In this document: piece by piece, positions 11,190-24,754 of the stretch
Layout of the letters: each line of letters begins with the position of its first letter
How positions within the stretch are numbered: the first letter of the stretch is position 1
NCBI RefSeq assembly: GCF_000340215.1
Contig: NW_006921533.1
Location: forward strand, 4,108,091 to 4,171,120
Reading direction: 5' to 3'
DNA from: Pseudocercospora fijiensis CIRAD86
Taxonomy: Eukaryota > Ascomycota > Dothideomycetes > Mycosphaerellales > Mycosphaerellaceae
Length of the DNA stretch: 63,030 nt
Translations under genes and position numbers: made by a program
The notes under the pieces: generated by a model
What the model saw: only the letters and a program-made list of their open reading frames with translations
The model's database searches: none
What the model was told of the DNA's origin: nothing

Positions 11190-14100
11190 AGACTATCGAC
11201 ATTATGCTAGCTATTATACGTACCTGTCTTATATCTAGGCGCGATACTAACTATAAGGCAAAGGTTATACTAGACCTAGGAAATTCAGTTAGTGCCCTTA
11301 TTAGCTATCGCCTAGCTAAGCAATTAGACCTTCGACAACTGCCTAGGACTAACCTGCTAACCCTTGCTTGGTTTAATAACGCTCGGCACTTAACCTATAG
11401 AGCTTACTATGTCTATATAGCCCTAAGAGATAACCTCGGCAATAAGCGCCTACTAAACTTTACTACCTACGCGGTAGACATAGATAGCCTCCTATCCGAT
11501 ATTGTTATTAGCAACCCTATCCTTAAGTACTATGCTATAGTTATAGACTTAGGCAGTTAATAATAGCGATTTAGAATCGCTAGGAAAGAGGACATTAAAT
11601 ACATCGACATTAGCGAGTGTCCTAACGATATTAGGGTCCTATTTATTAGCAACTTGACACCCGCCTTAGCTAATCCAACTGCCGACCTGCTCGGTAGTAA
11701 TAACGATAAACCTATGCCCCCTAATAGCATAGACCCTAATTAGCTTACTCGTATACTAGAGCCTATCCGAGAGACCTATATTAATATGTTTGAATACTAC
11801 CTAGCATCGACATTGCCTATATTCAAAGAGACGGATTATAAGATTAATATTATAGAGGGCAAGGAGGTTCCTTTTAGCCCCCTCTACAACCTTAGTAAAC
11901 GAGAGCTTACTATATTGCGTAAGTACCTAGAGGAAAACTTAGCTAATAGTCGAATTCGGTATAGCAACAGCCCTGCTAGTGCACCTATCCTATTTGTACT
12001 AAAAAAGGATAGTAGCCTACGGTTATGTATTAATTACCGTAGACTTAATGCTGTTACTATTAAAGACCGCTGTCTACTTCCGCTTATTAACGAGACCCTC
12101 GATCGCCTTTCTAGCGCTTACTACTACACTATATTAGATATTAAGGACGTATACTATCGCATCCGTATCCGTAAGGGTAATAAATAGAAAACAGCCTTCT
12201 GTATCCGCTATAGCTATTTCGAGTATTTAGTTATACTATTTAGGCTAGCGAACGCCCCTATAACATTCTAGTCCTACATTAATCGGGCCCTATTAGGCCT
12301 ATTAGACTATCTCTATATAGTTTACCTAGATAACATCCTAGTCTACATATATTCGCCTAATATTGCAGAACACTAGGCCGTAGTGCGTAAGGTCCTCGAC
12401 CGCCTACGAGCCTATAGACTATATTATAAACCTTCTAAATGCACCTTTGCTACTAAAGAGGTGTTATTCCTTAGCTTCCTCGTATTAACCGAAGGTATTA
12501 AGGCTAATCCTAATCGGATCAAAACAATTACTAAATAGCCTGTTCCTACGTCTATTAAGGAGCTTTAATCGTTCCTCGGCTTCGCTAATTTCTACCGCCG
12601 CTTTATTAAGGGCTATTTACGGCATGTAATGCCCCTAACTAAGCTTACTAAAACTAAGGCTAACCTAACTAGAGAGTTCAAATAGACTAATAGAGCATAA
12701 GCCGCTTTTAACGACCTAAAGTAACGCTTTACTAATGTCCCCTTATTGCACTATTTTATACTAAGCAAGCAGATCTATATTAAGACTAACGCTTTATAGT
12801 TCGCTATATCGGCTATTATATCCTAGCAATCAGATAAGGACTATTACTAGCACCTAATTGCCTTCTTTTTACGAAAGATAATCGATATAGAGCGTCGCTA
12901 CGAGACCTACAAGTAAGAGCTCTTAGCTATTATTAAAGCCTTTAAGTATTAGAGGCACTATCTCGATAGTGCATAGCATACTATTTAGGTCTACACAGAC
13001 TATAACAACCTCCGTAGCATTACTAAGGTTACTAGGGTTATAGGTCGATAGGCTAGATAGGCCGTCTACCTCGCTAGGTTTGATTTTAATATATTATATC
13101 GGCTAGGCGTAAGCAACCCTACTAATAGCCTATCGAGGCGACCTAATTACGATAGCGAGACCTAATACATCAATTCTTTGTTTCTAACCCTATAGTATAA
13201 GATTGCTATAGCCTGTATTATTAATAAGCAAGCGTAGGATAAGCGGACTTCCGGACCCCGCGGCGGTAACAAATACTATAGCGGAGTTGTCGTTCTTCTA
13301 GTGCGCGTTAGAAAGGACGTAGATCGCTCGAGCTATAATAACTCGAGTAAAGACATTGCTATCTATAGTAATAGCCTATATAGCGATAGCACTATAGAAG
13401 AGGTTGTAGTAGTTCCGGCTACTAGTGCTATTAGATATATATAATACGTACCTCGTTCGATAGCGAGGGTGCTATTAAATAACCTTACAAATAGGGATAG
13501 TTAATCGTTTATAGATAAGCTATTACGTGCTTAGTAGAGGGACGCCTTTGCTATCGAGCGTATTAATAGGCTTGTAAGTAGGCGAACGACTCGATCTAGT
13601 AAGAGTAACAATAATTAGTCGATCGACGACAAGGGTTACTTAAAGTTTAAAGGCAGATATTATATCCCCGCTAAACAATCGATTAGATAAGAGCTTTTAA
13701 AGAGGCACTATAATAGTGAGCTCGCTAGTTACTATAGCATAGAGAGGTCGTACGAGTTACTATCGCGCACATACTACTAGCTAAATAGTAAGCGGTATAT
13801 AAAGGAGTATATATAGACCTATATAGTATACTAGCGAGTTAAAGCACTAAAGCACTTGCTATTCGGCGAGCTGTCTTTACTCCCTGTTCTAAAGAAGCTA
13901 TTTGCTAAGCTAACAATAGACTTTATTATAGGCCTTCCGCCTACTAAGCGTAGGGGCAGTAAGGACGTATATAATGCTATCCTTGTTATAGTAGACCGAT
14001 TTACTAAAGGCGCTCGATATATCCCGGCGCGGAAAGACTAGACTGCTATTAATATAGCAGAAGCGCTATAGAGTAATATCTTCTATACCTATTAGGGAAC

Positions 14101-14560
14101 CCCTAAGGGGATAGTCTCCGATAGGGGCTCGATATTCATATCTTACTATTAGAGCGAGATTTGCTTATAGCTAAGACTAAAGCATCGGCTATTAATAGCC
14201 TTCTATCTACAGACTAACGGTTAAATAGAGAGGCAGAATGCTACTCTATAGTAGTACCTGCGTAGCTATATTAATAAGAACCCCGAGGATTAGGTTAACC
14301 TTCTATAGCCTATAGAATTCGTATATAACAATAGTATACATTTAGCAACTAAGATCTCGCCCTATATAGCTATAATAGGCTAGAACGCTACTATGCTATA
14401 AGACCTACTATCGCTCGAGGCCGAGCGTAAGGAAAGGGAAGCGCGTTAAGTATCCGAAACACTAGCGGCTATTAAGAGGGTTTAGAAGATGCGAGAAATC
14501 TATACTAAGATAGCCGAGAAGTTAACAAAGGCTTAAGAGTACTAAAAGACCTACTACGAC
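11190..14560 (+). pseudogene. Gypsy pol remnant: protease, RT, RNase H, integrase
   Basis: An open stretch at 11,204-11,560 carries a protease core with D-L-G in place of the catalytic D-S/T-G and a downstream hydrophobic segment. The stretch 11,786-12,187 is the reverse transcriptase fingers/palm (LRLCINYRRLNAVTIKD). Translated through stops, YLDNILVY stands at the YLDDILVY active site. An RNase H-like segment follows to about 13,000. Integrase begins near 13,860 (ELSLLPVLKKLFAKLTIDFI, then VIVDRFTKGARYIP). The active-site changes plus many stops make it inactive. Confidence 0.85.
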
Positions 14561-14859
14561 AAGTACTATACGCTAAGGACCTTTAAATAAGGCGATATAG
14601 TTATGCTAAGCACTAAGAACCTCCGTATCCGCAAGCACCTATCCCCTAACGGCAAAACAAGGCCTAAGCTCGTACTAAGATACATTAGTCTATTCCGTAT
14701 TCGAGAAGTTAAGGGCTCCTCCGTATAGGCCTATTAGTTATAGCTTCCTCCTTATTACACTATCTATAACACCTTCTATATATCTCTCCTTAAGCTATAT
14801 TACCTACGCGAGGGGGATAAAGCCTCTACTAAATACGAAGACATACTAGCGGATAGTAA

Positions 14860-15010
14860 AGAGCTATAGTCTATAGAACGCATTCTAAAGTACCGGACTA
14901 GGTAAGGTAAGAAGGAGTACCTATTAAGATAGCAAGGCTATTTACCTAAATAGGACTTATAGGAAGCTAAAGGTTCCTTTAAGGATATAACTAAGTTGTT
15001 AGATAAGTAT
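14860..15010 (+). pseudogene. Gypsy chromodomain remnant
   Basis: Translated through stops this reads SIERILKYRTR, a stop, GKKEYLLR, a stop, QGYLPK, matching the chromodomain pattern (hydrophobic-E-x-I-L, then Y-L-V-K/R-W-x-G-Y). The tryptophan and glutamine positions are now stop codons. Chromodomains at the integrase C-terminus target such elements to heterochromatin. Confidence 0.7.
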
Positions 15011-15114
15011 TAGACTAGTATAAAGAATAAGAAGAAGGCTAAGGGCCTATAATGTCGCCTAGGAATAATACTACCCCTAGGGTGCTATTAGCTAACTAAT
15101 TAAAGACAAGCAAT

Positions 15115-15390
15115 TGTTAGCAACAAAGGACAATAAGACTATACCCGGCGCGCTACGACGCGTTAATTAATTAATCGCATGCTCTTTTAAGGGCTCTACC
15201 TCTTTACTAATGCGCCCTATAAGGCCCTTCTCCTAGTATTTAGGTCCCCCTCTTGTTCCTTTATTCTATTAAGGCCTAAGGCCTAGGCGGTTAATAGAGG
15301 CGGCGCGCGCGCGCGTAGGCGAATGGTGTTAGTAATAATAATAGTAACGACGGCGTTACGCTTATGCTAAAGGGCGACACGGCCGGCGCT
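15115..15390 (+). repeat. 3' LTR of the gypsy element (partial or diverged)
   Basis: TGTTAGCAACAAAGGACAAT marks the LTR start just after the coding region. The inverted copy has the equivalent sequence ending at 61,834. The right part includes a GCGCGCGCGC run at 15,302-15,314 and diverges from the other copy before 15,390, so the outer end is uncertain. Confidence 0.5.
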
Positions 15391-16154
15391 GCAGCACATT
15401 TTATTGAATTCTACAACGACACTTTCACACTCACGTATGGCACGTGACAGCTTGCGCGATATTGGTTGTTGTTGGCTTGAGAAACAGCCCTGCCATCGGT
15501 TTTCCATACGCGTGACACTCGTTCATTGCAATTGCCCTTGATTGCCATCGCCATCCTCACACCACACAGCCACACTACACTTCGCCTGGTGTGCTGGGTG
15601 CTGTGTGCTGTGTGCTCTCTTTTCCGATTTTCTACTTTTCTTGCTCGCTGCTTTCTTTCCCTTTGCTCCCATATCCAAGCACATCAACCGCCTCCACACG
15701 CCCAACCTCAGCCTCAACCTCATCCTCATCCTCGTCCACTCGCCTCCACGTCGCCTCCTCTTCACCGTCGCAACCAACCGAAAGCCTATACCTGCCCGAA
15801 ATCCGAACTCCCTTGTCATGCGTCATATACACTTTTCCAGCTGCAAGAGCAGATGGCATTCACAGCCTTGGCGGTATTCCGTGGCTTTTCCACTTCTGCG
15901 AGTGCGCCTCCGCCATCGAAAAGTGTTCGCCGGCGCGATCCATTCTGCGGCGTGCTATAATTTATGTGCAAATCTGTACATCGAATCGTATTATCTTGAA
16001 CCATCGTCACGTTTTCTCATGATGCCAACGACGTGCACGACGCTTCCGCGCGTCGGTCCATGTGGGAGGCTTCAGTTTCGAGCGCTTTCGCCATGACGTG
16101 CGTGACTGCAGTGCATGTTAGCATCATTGGATTCTGTCATCAGAGCACCCTTGG
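15391..16154. other. Intergenic, CT-rich, no gene supported
   Basis: This is normal-composition DNA between the repeat block and the 3' end of the C2H2 regulator. Several overlapping open frames exist on both strands, but they are low complexity (Pro/His/Ser-rich) and mutually exclusive. The C/T-rich plus strand resembles a fungal promoter, yet I find no gene downstream of it on that strand. Confidence 0.5.
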
Positions 16155-19100
16155 TTACCCACTTGGCCAAATCACCGCTTTCTCGAGCATCATCGCTGTG
16201 ACTCTGAGAATCTTGCTTCCGAAGCCGCACGAACTCAACGCCACCCCGTTGTGCATGCCCGCCGTCGATGCGTTGAAGTTGCTAGTGTCCATCACGAGAA
16301 GGTTCATCTGCTGCACCCGCTTCTCCTCCATCACGCTACAGATCGTCTCAATCTTGCGCAGCAGCTCGACATCCTCCGTCTCCAGAAGCATGATGGCCGG
16401 AACTTGCGTGTAGTCGATGGAATCACGACCAAGCACACCGAGGTATCGCCCAGCTCGTTCCTGGATAGTAGTGGCCCACTCCGCAAGTACTTGTACGCAG
16501 TCAAAGAAGCAGATTGCCGACTGGATAGGCAGCTCTTGAGCAATCGGGTCCAAGTATGTCAGGCTGCACGTACACGCAATCGTCAGAGAGTCAGCCGCAT
16601 AGTATGCCGCTTTGCGCAGATGACGTTCACGCCTCGTAGCTGTCTGATCTGCCGACTGCGCTTTCGACATCCTGCGTTGCATGATTGACTGCCGTCCTTC
16701 ACCCGAACCTGACTTCATGCCATCTTTCGATCCTGAGTCCGCGTCCACTTCTTGGCCAATGGAATTTGTTGGAGTCGGCTCCCCGCCACTTCGCAATTCT
16801 TCCGCCATGCGATCAAACTCGCGCGCCCAGAACGCCTCGGCGGTGCGACCAAGATTCAAATATAGTCGTACAAAGGCAAGGTCGAGGAGAGGTATGCTGT
16901 CAGCGGCGAGTGGGCCCATGCCGAAGGGGTTCGGTCGCTCCAATCTGTGCCGGTCATTGGCTTTCCAGGCAGCTTGCCAAGCATTCAACGCCGGCTGAAT
17001 GTGTGCCACCATCGACTCCGTCTCTTGAACAGTCCACTCACGTCCACGGTGTCGACTTCGCGTCTCCCAGATGTAGTTATGGAGCGCATTGATGAGGACC
17101 AGACAGCCGAATGTGCTTGGTCTGATATCGTTCTCGCCATATACATCTCCGCTTCCAGGTCCGTTATTGCTGCTGTTGTACGCGCTGGCGGCATGATCGT
17201 TACCGACCCGCTGATTAGCTGTCAGTAATGTGCTCAATGCGCTGGCAAAAGAGACAGAAGTAGCCTCAGCCCTCGCCAGTCCACCGCGGGTTTGCCACTC
17301 CTCTGCGCTCGCTGCCTCATACAGTTCCTCTTCACACGGCAGGTCAAGAAGGATTTCCGAGTTCATGATCGTAGGAGTCTGATTGTAGGCAATCATGAGA
17401 ATGCTTGAGAGGATGAAGATGGCGAAGAAGCATCGCTTTCGCTCTTCGCGGTCCTTCCACTGTATCCACTGAGCTTGCACATCTGTCTCCTCCTGCTGAG
17501 AATTAGACCCGTCGCCATTCATCTCGGTGTCTGTGTTCGGTTCCGATGTCTGCGGAGATCCATTCGGCGACGATCCATGATGTGGCTGCGCCAGGTTTGC
17601 TGCCCGTGCGAGACTGACCAGCGCAGCAATGTGGTTGCTGGCAATATCAGCAGCAAGTCTATCGCCGCAGTGGTGTCCGTATATGACGGTAAGCAACATG
17701 GCTTGTACCAGCCACAGTGGTGTCTCTCCAGCGGCTTGTGAACCATTCACAGCAGCAGACATATCAGCCTTCCTTCGCTCCTCCAGGTACAACTGAATCA
17801 TCTTTTTGGCCGCTTCGAACAAGTCTTTCGATGCAGGGTGGTCGTACTCGTACAATGCACCGATGGCTGCCATGCCTAATATGAGGCATCTGGCACCTCC
17901 CTTCTCGGCAGTGTGAGCGGCATAGCTCGTGGGTGAACCTCTTTGTGGTGGGGTGGGTGCACTCGCAGCTGCTTCGATGGTATCAAATGAGAGCGTGGGG
18001 AGATGGGCTATCGGCAAATGCGGGTGCGCATACTGCATAAATGCCTCGATGTATCTCCGAATGTCAGCTGTGCTTGGTAACGTAGGACCATTGGCTTGCG
18101 TGGACGGCCTTGAACCTCCGGCAGGAGAGAGTGGTGAGCTCACGGATGGCTGTGAGTACTTTCGAGTAGTGTGGCCGCCGAAGACAGAAGGCTGCGCTAG
18201 GCTGTTCAAGAGTGCTTGGCGTGTTGAGTCGGTGATAGAGTCGGTCGACATTGAAGTCACTGAACTCTGTCTGGCGCTATTGCTCATGGAAGATGACGAG
18301 ATGCTCGGGCTGTTCGAACCAAAGTTGGAGAGCGGGTTGCCGAAGAAGTTGACACCCTGGACTGGCGCGGCTTCATGCTGGCCAGATTGTTTCTGCTGCT
18401 GCAAGCTATGCTGCATCATCGCTTGATGGAAGTACTCGTTGCCTGTAGGAGTTGGGTCTTGTAGGCTGGACGGAGAAATGGTACCATTCGCATCGAGATT
18501 GGGTAATCCGCTGCCCAAAGCTTCCAATTGAAATGGTCCTTGAGACGTGTGCGATATGGTCTGATGCAGAGACAGATCCGGCTGTTGCCACTGGAAGTTG
18601 TTCTGAATCGGGATGCCATTTTGACTGCTGACCATGCTGTCGTCGAAATCAGCTGGACTATCTCCGCTGCTCATTCTTGAGGGTGAGGATTCTTCGACAG
18701 CGTTCTCATTGTCGTGGCCATTTAGCATATTCATGTTCCAATTGCGCATCCAGCCAAAATCGTCGTCGATCGGAACTTGCTGATTGGTGCCAGGAACGAT
18801 TCCAAATGGCATATCCGAGGAAGAAATCTGTCCAGCAGAGCCGAAGTGTAAAGCTGCCGGATTGATGGTAGTATGGGGAGTGAACAACTGATCAATATCG
18901 AAGCCGGCAAAGTTAGCCTGGGGTGGCGCCGTCCGCAAGGAATTCGTCACGTCGAGCTGATTGATATGGTGTGTATCGAGTTTTGGCAGGCCATGCACAT
19001 TTCCATGATGCCCCATAGCTGTCGACATGCCACGATAGCCATAGCCACCAGGACCTGGAAGGCCACCCATCATCCCGTGCTGTCCGATTCCAATTCCCAG

Positions 19101-19748
19101 CGGATTCATCTGATTGATCTGGGCGTGATGTCCATCAAGCAGGCCAAGCGAAGACAAGTCGATGTGGCTGATAGTGTTAGCTCTGGGGCGAACGTTGTTA
19201 GAAGCCATGCCATTGGCGCCCCCGACATTGATATTCGCAACGGAATTCTTGCGCACTCTGCCATTGGCATTGGCCCCAGTGCCGGCAGCGCTTTCTCGTC
19301 GTCCTTGTCGAGGTCGGGTCTGAGGGTTGGTCATATGCAGTTTTTGCTGGTGACGAAGTAATAGATCTCTTCGCGCGAAGCATCTTGTGCACTCGGGACA
19401 CTCAAATGGCTTCTCTTTCGTGTGCGATCTTTCATGTCGCTTCAAGTGCTCCAGGCGTGCGAACGAACGACCGCACGTGTTGCACACATGCGGTCTCGGT
19501 TTGTCAGTCTTCGGCGGGGGAAAGTTGCCATTCGTTGCGCCATTTTGACTACCATTGCCGGCCTTCCCGTTGGTTGTGGTGTTGGCAGCTGCGATGGTGC
19601 ATCGTCAGTATTCGACTGTTTGTACAGCAAGTGCTTCTCCACAATGTGTAAAATTCATACCGTTGGTCGTGGGAGCATTGGCAACCTTCGTTGTCGAACC
19701 TGGGGATTCGCTATCCGGCTCTGGCTTAGCGATTGCTTCAGGTTGCAT
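16155..19748 (-). CDS. C2H2 zinc-finger transcription factor, ADR1/AmdX-like
   Basis: I read two exons, 19748-19661 and 19588-16155, giving 1,173 aa. The 72-nt intron has donor GTATGA, branch TACTGAC and acceptor CAG, and the start ATG lies at 19,748 ([12 protein letters not shown]...). Two tandem C2H2 fingers (about residues 63-116) include [17 protein letters not shown] and [17 protein letters not shown], which closely follow the ADR1/AmdX finger pair. A long Ser/Gln/Asn-rich middle follows. From about residue 538 to the C-terminus there is a region resembling the fungal-specific transcription factor domain (PF04082). It is probably a nuclear regulator of carbon or nitrogen source use. Which genes it controls cannot be told from this window. 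The C-terminal 40 residues are not diagnostic, so a small 3' error is possible. Confidence 0.88.
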
Positions 19749-21196
19749 GCTCCGAAGCTTCTGACGATGGTATTAAAGTACGGCGTTGCAATTGATCCAA
19801 GAAATAAATTATGTGAGAAGAAGAAGAAGAAGAAGAGAAGAGAGTCGGCTACTGGTCGATGGCGGAGTCGGAGGGTAGTGTGAGGGGAGCACGACCACAG
19901 TCGCGAACGCTCATCAGAGGCCGTGGGCGTTGGGATTTTCGGGAAGAAGAATGCTGAACGGTGGTCCTCCAACGACTCCAGCGAGTTCCCGCAAGCAGAA
20001 ACGCGGTGTCTTGCCTCGAACGTCAAGCTTTGCTCTATCCGGGGTCGCTTCGAGCGCAGGGGTTGATGCGAAAAGTCGTGTCCCACAGACGATATTGATA
20101 TTGTCGTTGGGTAACAGATTATTCGAAGGGCAGCAAGTCCGGAAGCTCTGCAAGTGCGAAGTTGTGGGAAGCAAGTGCGATGTTGCGTGCTTGTCTGACC
20201 GAAGGCTCGATGCGGTATGGACGCTCAGCGCAGAGCGGGTCGCAAGTGGACGATGGACGAGGGAGTCTAAGCAGAGCAGACTTTCAGAGGTTCTGGGTCT
20301 GCGTCAGCTGGCATCCGCGCATACGCCGGCTATTCTAGGCTAGCAGATAGACTTTTGCTCGTGCGGCGTGCCGCTAAAGCACTTACACGAACAGTGAATA
20401 ATGGTGGAAGGGAAGTGGCAGCCAGGCAGCGTGTGCAGAGCAGCGGCTAACTCTATTGCCAGGAATGAGACGAGACGAGACGAGCTGCGCGAAGAGGCTG
20501 TGTGAAGTTTCTGTGGCCCTGTGGTGTCGGGTGCAGGCTGGAGGCTGGAGGGAGCTTGGGGGCTGGCAGGCGGCAAGCTGCCCGTTCTCGACTGCAGTGT
20601 TCAGAGTCAAGGAAACGATGGAGGTGAATCGACTGTGCGGTCACAGAGCAAAGAGCTTGCCAATAATAATGACCAGGCGAGTATTTGGGGGGAAATCTGG
20701 GGTTGCACTCTGGAGACTGGAGACGGGTGTCGATGATGGGCAACGGGCATCCTGGAGCGCACAATGGGCGGCAGCGCCGGTGCCACTCTCCGAGCCCGAT
20801 GCTCAGATCAGTGGGCAGTCCTCGCGCGCGCAGGCCTCGCAGCGCTCGCCGCTCGCCGGGCCTGTCTGCTACATACATACTACTCTGCTTTGGTCGGCAG
20901 ATGTCTTCCGGGAAGACCGCTGTCCAGCGTGCACTGTCCGCGCAGCCTGCCTGCCTTTGCCTTTGCCTTTGCATTACCTTTCTGCCTCTGCCTCGCGCAC
21001 CCCTTGGCACTTCTTGCACTGCGCAGCGCCAGCATCGTCGCCGCCACTGATTCTGTGCCCACGTCCACCGCTGCCTGAGACGCCGGCCGCGCTGTCAATG
21101 CTGGATGGCATAACGACGCCGTGCATCGCCAAATTGCTGAGCATTGGCTCCGTCCGGGCGGCTTCCATGCGCTGATTTGACAGGGTTTGCGTCGCA

Positions 21197-21270
21197 GGCA
21201 CTGGCACTGGCACTGGCACTGGCACTGGCACTGGCACTGGCACTGGCACTGCACTGCACTGGCACTGGCA
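21197..21270. repeat. (GGCACT)n hexanucleotide repeat
   Basis: About nine uninterrupted GGCACT units are followed by degenerate GCACT units. Because the unit length is a multiple of three, it opens all frames locally and creates spurious long reading frames. Confidence 0.9.
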
Positions 21271-21667
21271 GGCTGGGCTGGGCTGGCGCGGGCTGGGCTG
21301 GGTGCTGCAAGGTGTGGAACATGGTCTTTTGGCCTCGGACTTGTAGAAACGCTATGCCTCAACGCTGCTAGGCCGCGCCGCCTGCTCGCCGATGCTGATG
21401 CTGATGCTGTTGTTGCTCGAGTCCAATCCTGCCGCGCCAGCTTCATGCCGTATGAGACGCACAGTAGACCCGGGGCAGCGGCAGCGCCTGTCTCGTCGGA
21501 GTGGCTCCTGCAATTATGCCTATGCCCGCGTTGCGCACGCGGTTCTTCACCATCGAGACGAGCACGAGCCTCTCTCCACCTCTCTAACAATGGCTTCCTG
21601 CCACCGCAAACTGTCTCACAGCACGGCAGACGAAGTTGGTGCAGTAGCCAGCCGATCATCGGCATCG

Positions 21668-21716
21668 CAGCAGGTGCAGGTGCAGGCGCAGGCGCAGGTG
21701 CAGGTGCAGGTGCATC
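21668..21716. repeat. (GCAGGT/GCAGGC)n repeat
   Basis: About eight hexanucleotide units alternate between GCAGGT and GCAGGC. Like the repeat 450 bp upstream, it is a multiple-of-three array inside gene-free DNA. Confidence 0.85.
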
Positions 21717-24700
21717 TACGACATGACAGGCCAAGAGCTGGCCGGTTGTGACCAACGCTGTGGGCCAGCGTGGTAGAACTAACGCTACCACACTTTGCAC
21801 GCCGGACGGGACCAGCATACAAACCGACTACCACCTTCATCGCTGCTCGCGCTGCCTCGAGCGATGAGCAGGCTGTCGAAATACTGACCACATGGCTCTC
21901 GGCATCGCGGTCGGCTCTGTCCATCCTGCTGTCTATCGCTTGCTGCAGGTTGACGCGGTCGGCCGGTGGCAACGGCAGCGGCAACGGCAACGGCGAATCA
22001 TCAGCTAATTTCTCACCTCACAGAATAGAGAACGCGGCCAGGAACGCACGAAGTGGCAAGCAGGCCGCCTGCCGTGTGCAACTGCATTGTGCATTGATTA
22101 GGAACGTCTGAACTATCACGCACGCACAAGCAGCGCGCGAGCGGCGAAGGGTCCACAGACTTAGTGAAGTTAGAGAGACGGCTTCATGCATGGCGGAACC
22201 TGCAGCGTGAACAAGGGCTCGGAGGCGAATCACTGGCGCCAAGCCTGGCTCGACAATCGAGTCCAGCGCAGCCGCCGCAGCGATGCAGAGTGCAGACGTG
22301 AGATGCAAGCTTGCGGCCAGGTAGCTCATGCAAACGACTGTACTTGTGACCTCGTCCCACGCCACTCGGGCCCATCTTGTTCAGCCCGCTATAACCGGAC
22401 GTCATCCTCTTCGGCACGGGAGCACAAAGTCAAGCAAATGAGAGCCTCCAAAGCCGGTCCTACTCTCATCATCATAATACACGCCCTTCGCCCGTCCACA
22501 CGCATCGTCACTGCCCTTCTGTGCACCTGACCGCTCTGTGTTCGTGATGTGTGCGCGAAAAAGCGCCGTGTTTCGTGGTGCGCGAGGATGCGCTGCAAGA
22601 GGGAGGCATTGGTGCTCTTGCTGCAAGCCTGCAATCTGCATTGTGATTATTCCCTCCGCTGGCCGCTCGATTCATGAGCATGCAACGGCTCGGACTCTCT
22701 GACCCTCGACCTTGGCAGCCTTTCAAATCATACCTACCATATGCAGCTAGACCGCCCCAGATTCTATGCAGGCCATATGCTTAGCGCATGCGCCTCCGTT
22801 CCAGAGCACGCAGGCTTTCGTCAGATTGACCGGTGCTGATTGGAATCGCTTGCATCCCTATGAACTCTGAACAGCGGCCTCGCTCTGTCTTGCACACGCG
22901 AGCCGTGAGCAGCAAAAGCAGCCACGGCCACCGCTGATGATTTCTCCAAGCCAGCCGAACCGTCACACTGTCAATCAATATTGTACCCTGGCAGTGTGGC
23001 TCTTGCAAAGTATCATCAGCCGTTCTGACATGCGAAGCTGCAGAATTCGATCGACAGGACGTTGGGAATGATGACTTTTAGAAGTACCAGACGTAAGCGA
23101 GCACGCCGAGGAGTTAGAACTAGAGAAACGCCTGCTGGATTCACCAGATTGGAAACAATGCAAACGCCGCACTGTTCACGCGCTGCATTGTGGGTAGCCG
23201 CTTCTCTACAATCGAACGTCTGCTCTGTGGAGGCCCCACTATCTAATACTGCACAATACAGTAGAATAAATTGAACCCAGACGGAGTCTGCCGGCGAGCA
23301 GCTGAAGACTCGCTAGCATTACTGGTCGCGACGGTCGCGACGCTTTTGGCTTTTAAGGGTCTGCAAAGCAGTTCCCGAATTCCTTCAACCGCTACGGCGA
23401 GGCGAATCATCTGTGTAGATCGCAAGGACACGAAGTCAGGCGACATGTCTATATACAGCTGGGCAAGGGAGTGCTGGGCAGGAAAGCCGATCGTGTGTGA
23501 ATTGAGATCTAGACAGGTCCCGTCCCGACCAAGATCGGATGTGTTTCTACTTGTGACACCTCAGACACTACTTCCCGAGCGGCGGTGTTACTGATTTAGA
23601 CGCCCACACGTGAGTATGAGCCTTGTGCGACTTAGGTTGTCAACGGCTTGCGCAACCAGGGTTATAACGAGCGAGTAACGAAGCTCCTCTGAAACTCCAA
23701 AATCACTACAATAATGTCTTAAGCCGCGCTTCGATCAGCGGCCTAGTGATGTGCGTGAGACTCGCCGCCCATCGCAAGAACATCATCGTCGATGCCCAGC
23801 TGTCTGCCGTGTATGCACGCAATCATGGCGAGCATCATTATTGGCGTCAGCTCGTTCGGACGCAAAAGTCGTCGCATGAGAATGACAAACCTGAGGGTCC
23901 TGAGCTCATATATGGAATTGGTTGGTCTCCTAAGCTGAGCAGGCCGATCAGCTTCTGGCAGCGATATACCTGCTCTGCCCCACCATTCCCCCGCGATCAT
24001 GCTAGCTGGAGCTGCAGAGCTGCAGCCTGCGAGCGAGCTTCTTTGAGCTGCCCGGCTAGTTATCCCTTGCGTCGCTGTGCGCGAGCATTCTCCTCGTGGC
24101 TCGAGCTGGGCATACCGTGAGCTGGTCTCCTGTCGGCTCTGCAAGGCTTAAGCTTCGCATTCACTGTATTCGTCAAGACGAGCGAGTCAGGTATGTGACT
24201 ATGTGTGCGCAGGCGCCGTCATCGCCGGAACATTCTTGGCTGCCACGTGAGCGTCTACTGCAAGCCTGACCAGGCGTGGCGCCGAAAGCATTTCTGGCGT
24301 GAATGACGAGGGCAGAACCTGACTCGATATCGGCCAACTCGCGAGCGGCCAGGCTGCACTTCCTACACTTACACACATGAAATTTACGCTGCTTGTGAAC
24401 TCGACGGCAACTCGGCTCGAAGCCAAGGGTTGATCTCTATGCACTATCCACTGATACTTTCATATACCCACACATCCCAAAGATGGATCACTGTGGGCAG
24501 ACCAGTGTTGTTGAGAATCCGTCGGCGCTTGATGGAGCATCTGAGCCGTTGAGAAACGCCCAGCGCTCCACAGACCCGCCCTCAGTAGGAGTTCGGCGAT
24601 ATTGTGGTGGAGAGACCGTATGGAGTACATAGTCATAGTATGCCGAGAGTTGGCCGTTTGGGTTATCGAGAACTCATGGCTTGGCCGAAAAGGCGAAGTC

Positions 24701-24754
24701 ACAATAGAGAATAGCACATGTTCCTGCAGCGAACCGAGCGGAATCTTCATCTAC

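Larger units (their letters stand above)
9545..15390 (+). mobile_element. RIP-inactivated Ty3/gypsy chromodomain retrotransposon
   Basis: The order on the plus strand is gag with a zinc knuckle, aspartic protease, reverse transcriptase-RNase H, integrase and chromodomain, then a 3' LTR from 15,115. This is the order of fungal chromovirus-type gypsy elements. In-frame stops occur throughout, mostly where CAA/CAG/TGG would be expected, so it is not autonomous. No 5' LTR is recognisable; the 5' end abuts the 197-bp repeat at 9,537. The right edge grades into unmutated genomic sequence at about 15,370-15,400. A second copy lies inverted at 61,490-63,030. Confidence 0.9.
19749..24754. other. 5-kb gene-free region upstream of the C2H2 regulator
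   Basis: About 5 kb separates the start of the regulator from the 3' end of SRP21. It holds simple repeats, a GAAGAAG tract at 19,815-19,840 and many overlapping low-complexity frames on both strands. No domain or coherent splice structure is seen. Long leaders and large promoters are common for fungal regulators, so much of it may be regulatory. That is inference. Confidence 0.5.

Noticed and set aside
15523..16096. Several overlapping open frames, Pro/His/Ser-rich
   Set aside because: Three plus-strand and two minus-strand frames are mutually exclusive and low complexity; the strand looks like CT-rich non-coding DNA.
20456..21818. Long overlapping open frames on both strands (up to about 310 codons)
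   Set aside because: They depend on hexanucleotide arrays that open all frames, are low complexity, overlap in antisense and show no domain.
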